A stretch of 9,238 nt of DNA from Chitinophagales bacterium (GTDB lineage: Bacteria > Bacteroidota > Bacteroidia > Chitinophagales > BACL12), in assembly GCA_014380545.1 (NCBI GenBank), contig JACMJP010000499.1, positions 1 to 9,238 on the forward strand. The letters run 5' to 3'. Each line of letters begins with the position of its first letter. The first letter of the stretch is position 1. Under the pieces are notes generated by a model that made no database searches, was not told the DNA's origin, and saw nothing but the letters and a program-made list of their open reading frames with translations. Made by a program: the position numbers and the translations under genes. Below are positions 1-6,132 of this stretch, in pieces.

Positions 1-1222
1 TGATTGCAGTATTGCATATCGTTAATATTTTATGGCGGGAAAACAAACCCTTTGCGCCTTTACGATTTGTTTCAAAATTCCAGTCAGCAATTGGTTCAAC
101 ACCTGATATGCTTCCCCTGTGTAACCAAACCCTGCCTTCATTTTTTTGAGGGTTGTCGTATTCATGTGCACCTATAATAAGGTCATCAAAACCATCTCCA
201 TCAACGTCGCCTTCAATGGACACACATCTTCCATAACCGGAAGAATCCTGACCACCATAAGAAACAAATGAAGGGGTGGTTAATAAGCCGGAAGGAGAAC
301 CATGAAAAACAAACACAGCTCCTTCTCCACTATGTGTATTGGTATATTCAGGGGCTCCAATTGCAATATCGCTGAATCCATCACCATTTACATCACCATT
401 CCCGCTAACCCAAAATCCAAAGCCAGCATGACTTTGACCACCGGTATGTTTCCATGCATAAGTTGTAGAAAGCGGGTCTATTGTAACGGGAAATTCTGCA
501 TTGCGAACATCAACATTTAATGCGAGCTGATTTCCATTTAAACTCATATTTGCTTGCAATGGTTTACCATTCTTATCCCATACTTTCAGATCGCTGTATT
601 TGTATAACTGAGAATTATTTTTTGATAATATCAATGTATTACTTTTTAAATGCGGATTTAATTTGGATTCTATATTCAGAATCACAGAAACATTTTCCGC
701 TTGCTCAGGTGCGCTTTTTACAATAAAGTTTTGGCGGATACCATCAGTTGTATTGATATATTCAATCGAAAGGTTATTATAATTGTAGATAAGTTTGTTT
801 GCTTCCACATCAGTGCTAATCAGATCGCCTGTATGCATGTTTCCCAAATTTGAATTAACAGAATGAAGCATTAGAGCGGCATTCCATTTATCATTATTTG
901 CATCCATACCACTTACTTCCATACTGCCGGGCGTAACCTCAGTGCTTAAGGCATGCGCTTTATTAAATGTTACGAAGTTGTTTTTCCCAATAGAGGTGAA
1001 TTTATATTGCGCTGCTTCGATAGAAGATTGAATTTCTGACAGCCAGCTTTGCTGAACATTTCCTTTTATAACTGTTTCGGGTTTTTCGTTACCAGGAAGA
1101 GGATTATTTGCACTGATAGTTTTTTCTTCAACAGAAAAATATTTATTGGTAAAGAAGAGAGTTCCTGTCAATAATAATACTGTAAGAAAAATGGGTAATT
1201 TGTGTTTTAAGTCTACTTTCAT
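1..1222 (-). CDS. FG-GAP repeat (integrin-alpha-like) surface protein, N-terminal part, open at the window edge
   Basis: I read this frame directly: it is open for 407 codons from ATG at 1222 to the left edge with no stop, so the C-terminus lies outside. Residues 9-25 form a hydrophobic segment (signal peptide or membrane anchor). Residues 60-250 are a beta-rich N-terminal region ending in a TIDPLSTT motif, which in many Bacteroidota proteins directly precedes FG-GAP repeats. Two FG-GAP repeats follow, each with a calcium-loop pattern: DVNGDGFSD at 277-285 followed by IAIGAPEY, and DVDGDGFDD at 339-347 followed by LIIGAHEY. In this family the repeats build a beta-propeller on secreted or surface proteins, often with a C-terminal sorting domain, which cannot be checked here. 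The last ~20 residues before the edge fit the repeat poorly. A good promoter lies upstream. Ligand and role are unknown. Confidence 0.85.
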   Translation of the reverse strand, partial: MKVDLKHKLPIFLTVLLLTGTLFFTNKYFSVEEKTISANNPLPGNEKPETVIKGNVQQSWLSEIQSSIEAAQYKFTSIGKNNFVTFNKAHALSTEVTPGSMEVSGMDANNDKWNAALMLHSVNSNLGNMHTGDLISTDVEANKLIYNYNNLSIEYINTTDGIRQNFIVKSAPEQAENVSVILNIESKLNPHLKSNTLILSKNNSQLYKYSDLKVWDKNGKPLQANMSLNGNQLALNVDVRNAEFPVTIDPLSTTYAWKHTGGQSHAGFGFWVSGNGDVNGDGFSDIAIGAPEYTNTHSGEGAVFVFHGSPSGLLTTPSFVSYGGQDSSGYGRCVSIEGDVDGDGFDDLIIGAHEYDNPQKNEGRVWLHRGSISGVEPIADWNFETNRKGAKGLFSRHKILTICNTAI

Positions 1223-1293
1223 ACATGTAAATTTTAAGTGTTTGAAATTTGGGGGTGTCTTCAAGGCATATTCCTCCCCGGAAATATACGATT

Positions 1294-1324
1294 CAAATTT
1301 ACGGATTAATTGACTGTCTGCAAA
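1294..1324 (-). promoter_or_regulatory. Bacteroidota-type promoter of the FG-GAP gene
   Basis: On the minus strand TTTG (1324-1321) is followed after 19 bases by TAAATTTG (1301-1294). This matches the known Bacteroidota pattern of TTTG near -33 and TAnnTTTG near -7 at the usual spacing. Transcription would start near 1288, giving a leader of about 65 nt before the ATG at 1222. Confidence 0.7.
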
Positions 1325-1354
1325 ATGATTTTAGTCAATTCTTAATGAATTAAT

Positions 1355-1386
1355 CAACATTTAAAACGCTTTTGCTTAAAACGTTG
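1355..1386 (-). terminator. Weak stem-loop after the TonB receptor gene, possible terminator
   Basis: Eight bases beyond the receptor stop codon, CAAC at 1355-1358 and GTTG at 1383-1386 are the ends of an imperfect inverted repeat (about ten pairs, including a G:U and one mismatch). The sequence beyond it on the minus strand is AT-rich but has no clean T run. It is the only candidate 3' end for the receptor transcript before the next promoter. Confidence 0.25.
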
Positions 1387-1394
1387 AATAAATA

Positions 1395-3803
1395 CTAAAA
1401 CAAAATCCTTAATACTGCTGCAAAATTCCTTCCCGCCTGCGGAAAATACCCGTTCATCTCCCGCTCAACTCCTTCATAGACGTAAAGGTAAACCCATGCG
1501 TTGGACTCATATTCGTTGTCTAAGATATTTTGAACAGTAAAACCTAAATTGAGTTCACGAAAAGTTTCTGACCGGTGTGTATAAAAAAGAATTATCTCGC
1601 TTACGAGATACTGATCAAGGCTGCGGCCAGCATTTGATGTGTTATCAATGAACTGCCGGCTTACATATTTTGATTGCAGTGCAATTGAGCATCTATTGCC
1701 TCTTTTTATTTTCGGGCTTTCTTTATTAAGAAAAATAAATTCCAGGCTATTCGAAGCAACTAATGAAGGAGAAAATGCGATTTCCGTTTCCGTAAATGTT
1801 TCTGAAATTTGTTCACCGGTATCCCAGTTATCAATAAATGTTGTGTGTTCATTAATTACATTTTTACTAAATGCAGCATTTGCTTTCCAGTTTAGTTTAT
1901 CTGCAAATGTTCTTGCCCAGCTTAATTCAATTCCCGTTCTGTAGCTCTCAGGAACATTTGTTCTTGTGTATGCACCAACATCATTTATTTCGCCCCTAAG
2001 TACTAACTGATCAATATAATACATGTAATAAATATTTGCCTGTAACTGCCATCCGTTTAAATTCAATTTATGTCCTGCTTCAATATCATATACAATTTCC
2101 GGTGATGGACGGCTGTTAGGTGAAGACTCTGTATAATCATCACGGTTTGGTTCTTTCCCCGATTTGGCAAAAGAGAGATAAGATAAATTTTTTGAATTGT
2201 AAGAATAAGAAAAACCGAGTTTCGGGTTAAAAAATAAAAGATCAACATTTTGATCAACAGGATTTGCATTTTCATCATATCCCAGGAAACTGTAATCAAC
2301 AGTTCTCAATTGCAGGTCAACATAACTCAATAATTTTTCATTGATATTATAATTCGTTATTACATACACATTCGCATCATTCTTTGTTGCATCATTTCTG
2401 TACCACTCATAATTGTAACCAAACTGTGTTGCGTATTCACTCCAGATCACTTTTCCGAAATGATCTCCTGTATGTTGATATGCGGCAGCACCGATAGATA
2501 AATCGAAATTATTTCTGAATTGTTTATTATATTGCAAATAAGCTCCGTAAAAATCACTATCAAGCCATTTTTGTGTGATAAGATCAGAAGTAAAAACAGT
2601 ATCACCTGAAAAAATAAAATCATTTACAGCATAATCAGAAAAGAACTGGTCCTGTTCGAATTGTTCATAATATCCTTTTCCTTTTGTATAATTTAAAGTA
2701 AGTGTAATATCAGCATCTTTTTTAAAATACAAAGTATTGTGCCACTGATAATGTGTTTGTGTATAATTATCTGTTTGATTTTCGTAAGTGTATGGATTAA
2801 ATGTTCTGTTTGTTTCCAATAAATCTTTTGGAACTCCGCCCCAGCTTTGATAAGTCCTTTCTTCTCCTGAAAAAATATTTAATATTGAAGAATACTTATT
2901 TGTTTTATAAGCCGCCGTAATTGCAAATGAAGTTAAATCTGCAAATGAACGGTCAATAAAACCATCAGAATTTATTTTAGATATTCTTCCTTCCAGAAAC
3001 CAGTTATCATGTATTCTTCCGGTTCCAAAAGCAGCAGATGCTTTTAATAAATTAAATGAACCAACACCAAACGAAATATTTCGAAAAGGTTTTTCTTCTA
3101 ATTTGTTGGTATAAATATTTATTGCTCCACCTAAACTGCTGATACCATTCTGTGATGTTCCAACACCTCTTTGAATCTGAATATCGTCCACACTTTCTGC
3201 GAAATCAGGAATATCCACCCAATAAGTTTGCTGGCTTTCGGCATCGTTATACGGAACTCCATTTAATGTTACATTTACTCTCGTAGCATCGCTTCCTCTT
3301 ATTCTTATTCCTGTGTAACCAACTCCATTTCCGGCATCAGAAGTAACTACAACACCTGGAGTAAATTCAATTAGTTGCGGCATGTCTTCACCAAAATTAT
3401 TTTTATTTAATTCAGATCCTGAGATATTTGTTGTAGTAATTGGGGTATGATAATCCGCTCTTGTTCCTGTGATAATTATTTCCCGAAATATCATATTTCT
3501 AGGTGTCATATAAATTAAATATGCAAACTCATTGTTTTTGTTAATTGAATTCAAATCTTCTTTTGTAATAACAAAATCATAAGCTAAATGATATGCATAC
3601 GGGATTTCAATCTTATTTAATTCGATGTTGAAATATCCCGAAGAGTCAGAAGCAATATAATTATCGGATTCTTTAAATATCACGATGGCACCTTCAATTG
3701 CTTTATTTGAGGAGCTATCAATAATATATCCCGAAATTTTAACCTGGCTAAAAGCAACGGCCGTACTTTGAACAATAAGAAGAAACAAAATTATTTTTTT
3801 CAT
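1395..3803 (-). CDS. TonB-dependent outer-membrane receptor, TPP-riboswitch controlled (probable thiamine receptor)
   Basis: An 802-residue outer-membrane transporter that would bring its substrate into the periplasm using TonB-ExbBD energy. Residues 1-20 are a Sec signal peptide ending AFSQ. Residues ~21-105 are a carboxypeptidase-regulatory-like domain (VKISGYIIDSSS...GAIVIF), typical of Bacteroidota receptors. The plug covers ~110-235 and contains GIRIRGSDATRVNVTLNG and a GGAINI motif. The remainder is the beta-barrel, ending in ...AAVLRILF with the terminal aromatic residue usual for BAM substrates. Start: the ATG at 3803 gives a normal signal peptide. The leader holds a TPP riboswitch, so the substrate is most likely thiamine, a phosphorylated form or a precursor. 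This matches the known TPP-regulated outer-membrane receptors (OMR1 type) of this phylum. A PnuC-type transporter and a kinase lie immediately upstream. The exact substrate is inferred, not shown by the protein. Confidence 0.93.
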   Translation of the reverse strand: MKKIILFLLIVQSTAVAFSQVKISGYIIDSSSNKAIEGAIVIFKESDNYIASDSSGYFNIELNKIEIPYAYHLAYDFVITKEDLNSINKNNEFAYLIYMTPRNMIFREIIITGTRADYHTPITTTNISGSELNKNNFGEDMPQLIEFTPGVVVTSDAGNGVGYTGIRIRGSDATRVNVTLNGVPYNDAESQQTYWVDIPDFAESVDDIQIQRGVGTSQNGISSLGGAINIYTNKLEEKPFRNISFGVGSFNLLKASAAFGTGRIHDNWFLEGRISKINSDGFIDRSFADLTSFAITAAYKTNKYSSILNIFSGEERTYQSWGGVPKDLLETNRTFNPYTYENQTDNYTQTHYQWHNTLYFKKDADITLTLNYTKGKGYYEQFEQDQFFSDYAVNDFIFSGDTVFTSDLITQKWLDSDFYGAYLQYNKQFRNNFDLSIGAAAYQHTGDHFGKVIWSEYATQFGYNYEWYRNDATKNDANVYVITNYNINEKLLSYVDLQLRTVDYSFLGYDENANPVDQNVDLLFFNPKLGFSYSYNSKNLSYLSFAKSGKEPNRDDYTESSPNSRPSPEIVYDIEAGHKLNLNGWQLQANIYYMYYIDQLVLRGEINDVGAYTRTNVPESYRTGIELSWARTFADKLNWKANAAFSKNVINEHTTFIDNWDTGEQISETFTETEIAFSPSLVASNSLEFIFLNKESPKIKRGNRCSIALQSKYVSRQFIDNTSNAGRSLDQYLVSEIILFYTHRSETFRELNLGFTVQNILDNEYESNAWVYLYVYEGVEREMNGYFPQAGRNFAAVLRILF

Positions 3804-3845
3804 AACAAAGGCTTTTAAAAAAAACCGGGAGAAGGAGCCTTTGTT
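3804..3845 (-). promoter_or_regulatory. Candidate expression platform: inverted repeat abutting the receptor start codon
   Basis: In the RNA sense, AACAAAGGCT (3845-3836) can pair perfectly over 10 bp with AGCCTTTGTT (3813-3804), with a 22-nt loop. The 3' arm ends at the base directly before the ATG at 3803, so the hairpin would hide the translation start. A run of eight T lies inside the loop (3824-3817), preceded by CCGG, so premature termination is also possible. The element sits about 20 nt after the TPP aptamer, where an expression platform belongs. The mechanism is inferred. Confidence 0.55.
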
Positions 3846-3863
3846 TCCGGGAGAAAAAATTAC

Positions 3864-3945
3864 CTATATTCCTATGCAGCATTACCTGCTCAGGTTCTTT
3901 GGGTTTAATCTCAGAACCGCCTGAAGCGGAACACCCCATCCATGA
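3864..3945 (-). ncRNA. TPP (thiamine pyrophosphate) riboswitch aptamer, THI element
   Basis: The minus strand carries the conserved TPP aptamer blocks in order: GGGGTG (3937-3932); a CCGC/GCGG P3 hairpin; CTGAGA (3914-3909); ACCC (3904-3901); GAACCTGA; GGTAATGC; and GGAA (3872-3869). This order and spacing are diagnostic of the family. The switch senses thiamine pyrophosphate and normally lowers expression of thiamine synthesis or uptake genes. It lies in the leader of the TonB receptor, about 60 nt before its start codon, and 47 bp after the end of the kinase gene. The outer limits (P1) are approximate. Confidence 0.95.
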
Positions 3946-3952
3946 GAAAGCA

Positions 3953-3960
3953 CAAATATA
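3953..3960 (-). promoter_or_regulatory. -7 promoter element ahead of the TPP riboswitch
   Basis: TATATTTG on the minus strand (3960-3953) matches TAnnTTTG. Transcription would start near 3947, just before the aptamer, giving a ~145-nt leader for the receptor. The only upstream partner I see is TTTC after a 21-base spacer, an imperfect -33. No terminator is visible between the kinase stop and this point, so read-through from pnuC-kinase into the riboswitch leader is possible. Confidence 0.6.
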
Positions 3961-3991
3961 TATAGCAATTCAATAAAGAGTGAAATTATTT

Positions 3992-4510
3992 TCAGAACAT
4001 ACCGCCCTGAGGAGCTAAATAAAAATTTATTTTTTGCATTCTTTCTTCAACACTTCCTGCTAATTCAACAAATCTTTTTCCATATTGGCGGAGATCTTTT
4101 TTATACAGCTCATAAATTATATCTCTTCGGTTTGCATCTTCTCTTTGCGGATCTGCCTGCCATGGAAAATCAGGGGTACATAAAAAATAAATATCCGTAT
4201 TACGCATAATAAGTGCATCTGTAAGCCATTTTTCAGATCGATTGAATTTATCCTCACACCAGATTTTATTTGTGAGTATATCAGTATCACAGATTAGAAC
4301 AGGTGGATGTTTTGCCTTGATCTTTTCTTCTTCTGCCATTTGTAATAACGCAATATTTACAACATCATCATAGGTATATAATCTTTTTAACGAATCTAAA
4401 TACTCCCGTGCTACTTCTTTTACATAAGGCACATGCAAATCATTTGCAAGCAATATCGCCAGCGTTGTTTTTCCTGAACATTCAGGCCCTGTTAAAACTA
4501 TCTTCATCAT
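3992..4510 (-). CDS. NadR-type P-loop kinase (AAA_28), stand-alone; partner of PnuC
   Basis: A 172-residue P-loop kinase resembling the C-terminal ribosylnicotinamide-kinase domain of NadR, without that protein's repressor or adenylyltransferase domains. Visible features: Walker A GPECSGKTT (residues 8-16), a Walker-B-like LICDTD (72-77), and the family motif TPDFPW followed by DPQRED (112-125). In NadR the kinase phosphorylates nicotinamide riboside after PnuC import and so traps it. This gene overlaps pnuC by 4 bp (ATGA at 4510-4507), so the two are almost certainly co-translated. However, the next gene downstream is a TPP-riboswitch-controlled receptor, which suggests the substrate may be thiamine or another thiamine-pathway compound. 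From sequence alone the family assignment is firm; the substrate is open. The second Met (MMK) is an equally possible start. Confidence 0.88.
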   Translation of the reverse strand: MMKIVLTGPECSGKTTLAILLANDLHVPYVKEVAREYLDSLKRLYTYDDVVNIALLQMAEEEKIKAKHPPVLICDTDILTNKIWCEDKFNRSEKWLTDALIMRNTDIYFLCTPDFPWQADPQREDANRRDIIYELYKKDLRQYGKRFVELAGSVEERMQKINFYLAPQGGMF

Positions 4511-5214
4511 ATTTTTTGTTCCTGCTTATACCTTTTTTGTAATTTGTTATACCAGGATAAAAATCCTGCTATTGCAATAATAGTGAAAATTAAGTATTGA
4601 AATGCTGTAAAATACAATCCCTTATAAATGCAAAGCGGAATTGCAGCAGCATCACCTATTATCCAAAAAATCCAATTCTCAATTTTTTTTCTTGCCATCA
4701 GTATCATCGCAATAAAAAAAACGGCGGTAATTGAACCATCCCATAACGCCACATCACTATTAGTGTAATTTTTCAGAATAAATACTAGTATGATAAAAAT
4801 TATTGCAGTGTATAACATAAACATCAGGTTCTCTCTCAAACTATTAAAAGATATTTCAGCTTGTTCGTTATTTGAAGTTGTATTTTCGTTTTCATCAAAA
4901 ATGAGATCCATCGGTTTTTCATTTTCCTGTATTGATTGTGCTTCAAGTTTTCGCTGTACTATTCCTCCCTTTTTCCAATAATACCAGCCGTAAATACTCA
5001 TAACAAAATAATAAAAATTGATGGCGGCATCAGCATATAATTTTACATTTAAGAATATATAAACATAGATAAGCACACTGATAATACCCACAGGATAAAC
5101 AAGTATATTTTCTTTTTTCGCAAACCATACACTTGCAATTCCTGTGATTACTGCAACAATTTCAGGAATTGTCATTGCTATCATTTCCTGTGTAAAAATA
5201 TCTTGCACATCCAT
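4507..5214 (-). CDS. pnuC: PnuC-family vitamin transporter (PnuC/PnuT type)
   Basis: An inner-membrane carrier of the PnuC family, which takes up nicotinamide riboside (PnuC), thiamine (PnuT) or riboflavin (PnuX) by facilitated diffusion, with trapping by a kinase. I start it at ATG 5214, giving 235 residues. A longer reading to 5271 would add 19 residues encoded by the preceding gene's terminator hairpin and is unlikely. Family hallmarks: SVWFAKKENILVYPVGI (28-44), the YGWYYWKKGG motif (75-84), and the C-terminal block ENWIFWIIGDAAAIPLCIYKG (about 179-199) with the last membrane helix following. There are about seven membrane segments. Residues ~85-128 form an unusually long, acidic, polar loop between helices. 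It overlaps the NadR-type kinase gene by 4 bp. The nearby TPP riboswitch favours thiamine as substrate; nicotinamide riboside remains possible. No TAnnTTTG element was found immediately upstream. Confidence 0.9.
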   Translation of the reverse strand: MDVQDIFTQEMIAMTIPEIVAVITGIASVWFAKKENILVYPVGIISVLIYVYIFLNVKLYADAAINFYYFVMSIYGWYYWKKGGIVQRKLEAQSIQENEKPMDLIFDENENTTSNNEQAEISFNSLRENLMFMLYTAIIFIILVFILKNYTNSDVALWDGSITAVFFIAMILMARKKIENWIFWIIGDAAAIPLCIYKGLYFTAFQYLIFTIIAIAGFLSWYNKLQKRYKQEQKI

Positions 5215-5233
5215 CAGCGATAAAAATAAATAG

Positions 5234-5267
5234 AAACGGGAGAGAAAATAAATTTTCTCTCCCGTTT
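5234..5267 (-). terminator. Intrinsic terminator of the DUF4197 gene
   Basis: A perfect 15-bp inverted repeat (AAACGGGAGAGAAAA at 5234-5248 and its complement at 5253-5267) with a 4-nt loop begins 20 bp after the DUF4197 stop codon. On the minus strand it is followed by CTATTTATTTTTA, a T-rich tail. It also ends only 19 bp before the pnuC start at 5214, so it separates the two transcription units. It could alternatively act as a leader hairpin for pnuC if transcription reads through. Confidence 0.8.
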
Positions 5268-5287
5268 TCAAGGACTACTGTATGTAA

Positions 5288-5989
5288 TTAGCTTCCAAAA
5301 ACTTTTTCAAGTAAGTCTGTTACCTGGTGACTAACATCTGTTCTTATTTTCTCTTCCTCCTGTCCTACTAAAACAAATAATCCACCCAAAGCTTTATTTG
5401 TTGTATAATTTGCGAGGTCAGTATCAACATCATCCGTAAAAGGAATTGAATTATATAAATCTATAACATCTTCCCAGGCTTGCTGTGCACCCACACTTTC
5501 AAGTGATTCCTGTATATCAGGTTTAAATGCATCATATAAAGATGAAAAAGTATTGATACGCAAATAATTTGTTGCCGCTGTGTCCTCACCATTTAAGATA
5601 TCCCATGCATCATCAAAACTAATCCCAACTATTGCATCTTTAAAAATTGGCATTGCTTTATCAGCAGCATCTTCAGCAGCCCGGTTTAATTTTTCAATAA
5701 GTATATCAATCAATTCATCACCTCCGGGAACAGAAGCTAAAACCGTTTCCACTACACTTGCTTCTTCAGGAAATGCAATTTTAATTAACGCATTGCCATA
5801 ATATCCATTAAATTTAGAACCTTGTGTTACAGCTGTATCTGTTCCAACATTCAAAGCCTCCTTTAACCCAGCAATTACTTCTTCATCGGTTAATTCACTT
5901 GTAAGGTCATCAAGATTTAATTCATCGCATGATGAGGTAAAAATGGAAGTGGATAATAAAATAATAAATGCCAAAGAGAGTTTTTTCAT
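5288..5989 (-). CDS. DUF4197 family lipoprotein
   Basis: A 233-residue protein with a lipoprotein signal peptide: MKKLSLAFIILLSTSIFTSS followed by Cys21, then an acidic stretch (DELNLDDL). The mature part matches the DUF4197 pattern: the opening LTDEEVIAGLKEALNVGTD with a FNGYYGN region, a repeated-helix middle, the segment TNYLRINTFSSLYDAFKPDI (about 143-162), and the C-terminal NKALGGLFVLVGQEEEKIR near 197-215. DUF4197 proteins are envelope proteins of unknown function found in Bacteroidota and Proteobacteria; I do not assign a role. It is a single-gene unit: its own promoter lies upstream, a strong terminator follows, and the gene on the other side is divergent. Nothing links it to the vitamin genes beyond proximity. 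Confidence 0.87.
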   Translation of the reverse strand: MKKLSLAFIILLSTSIFTSSCDELNLDDLTSELTDEEVIAGLKEALNVGTDTAVTQGSKFNGYYGNALIKIAFPEEASVVETVLASVPGGDELIDILIEKLNRAAEDAADKAMPIFKDAIVGISFDDAWDILNGEDTAATNYLRINTFSSLYDAFKPDIQESLESVGAQQAWEDVIDLYNSIPFTDDVDTDLANYTTNKALGGLFVLVGQEEEKIRTDVSHQVTDLLEKVFGS

Positions 5990-6025
5990 ATAAAATTTTT
6001 TAGCCCGGGTAACAAAATATTATGC

Positions 6026-6033
6026 CAAAGATA
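6026..6033 (-). promoter_or_regulatory. -7 promoter element of the DUF4197 gene
   Basis: TATCTTTG on the minus strand (6033-6026) matches TAnnTTTG and lies 37 bp before the ATG at 5989, implying a short leader of about 30 nt. No TTTG at the expected -33 distance is visible, so strength is uncertain. It lies in the 143-bp divergent region shared with the cytochrome operon. Confidence 0.5.
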
Positions 6034-6077
6034 GCTGTTATTAAATCTTCATTCATCGGAAACTAATTAAATCTGTC

Positions 6078-6110
6078 TTTGGTTGAGCGCTATTGATGAA
6101 GATAATTTTA
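6078..6110 (+). promoter_or_regulatory. Candidate promoter of the cytochrome-DUF5777 genes
   Basis: TTTG (6078-6081) is followed after 21 bases by TAATTTTA (6103-6110), a 7-of-8 match to TAnnTTTG, and the ATG at 6133 lies 22 bp further on. It is divergent from the DUF4197 promoter, about 45 bp apart. The match is good but imperfect. Confidence 0.45.
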
Positions 6111-6132
6111 CGCAACAAATTCTTAGAAACGA

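Noticed and set aside
302..726. Two short plus-strand open frames
   Set aside because: Both lie antisense inside the FG-GAP coding frame, which shows clear repeat motifs on the minus strand; their translations have no recognisable domain.
1639..2299. Short open frames on both strands within the TonB receptor
   Set aside because: They are shadows of the 802-residue receptor frame, which is intact with signal peptide, plug and terminal barrel strand.
3748..3939. 63-codon minus-strand open frame beginning MGCSASGG
   Set aside because: It runs through the TPP aptamer and the first codons of the TonB receptor in another frame; the conserved RNA motifs explain the sequence.
5234..5267. Palindrome considered as a mobile-element end or operator
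   Set aside because: Its position right after a stop codon, GC-containing stem, short loop and T-rich tail fit an intrinsic terminator; no transposase or target duplication is nearby.
5215..5271. Longer start for the PnuC-family gene at 5271
   Set aside because: The extra 19 codons are mainly the terminator hairpin of the DUF4197 gene (5234-5267), and the start at 5214 gives a family-like N-terminus.
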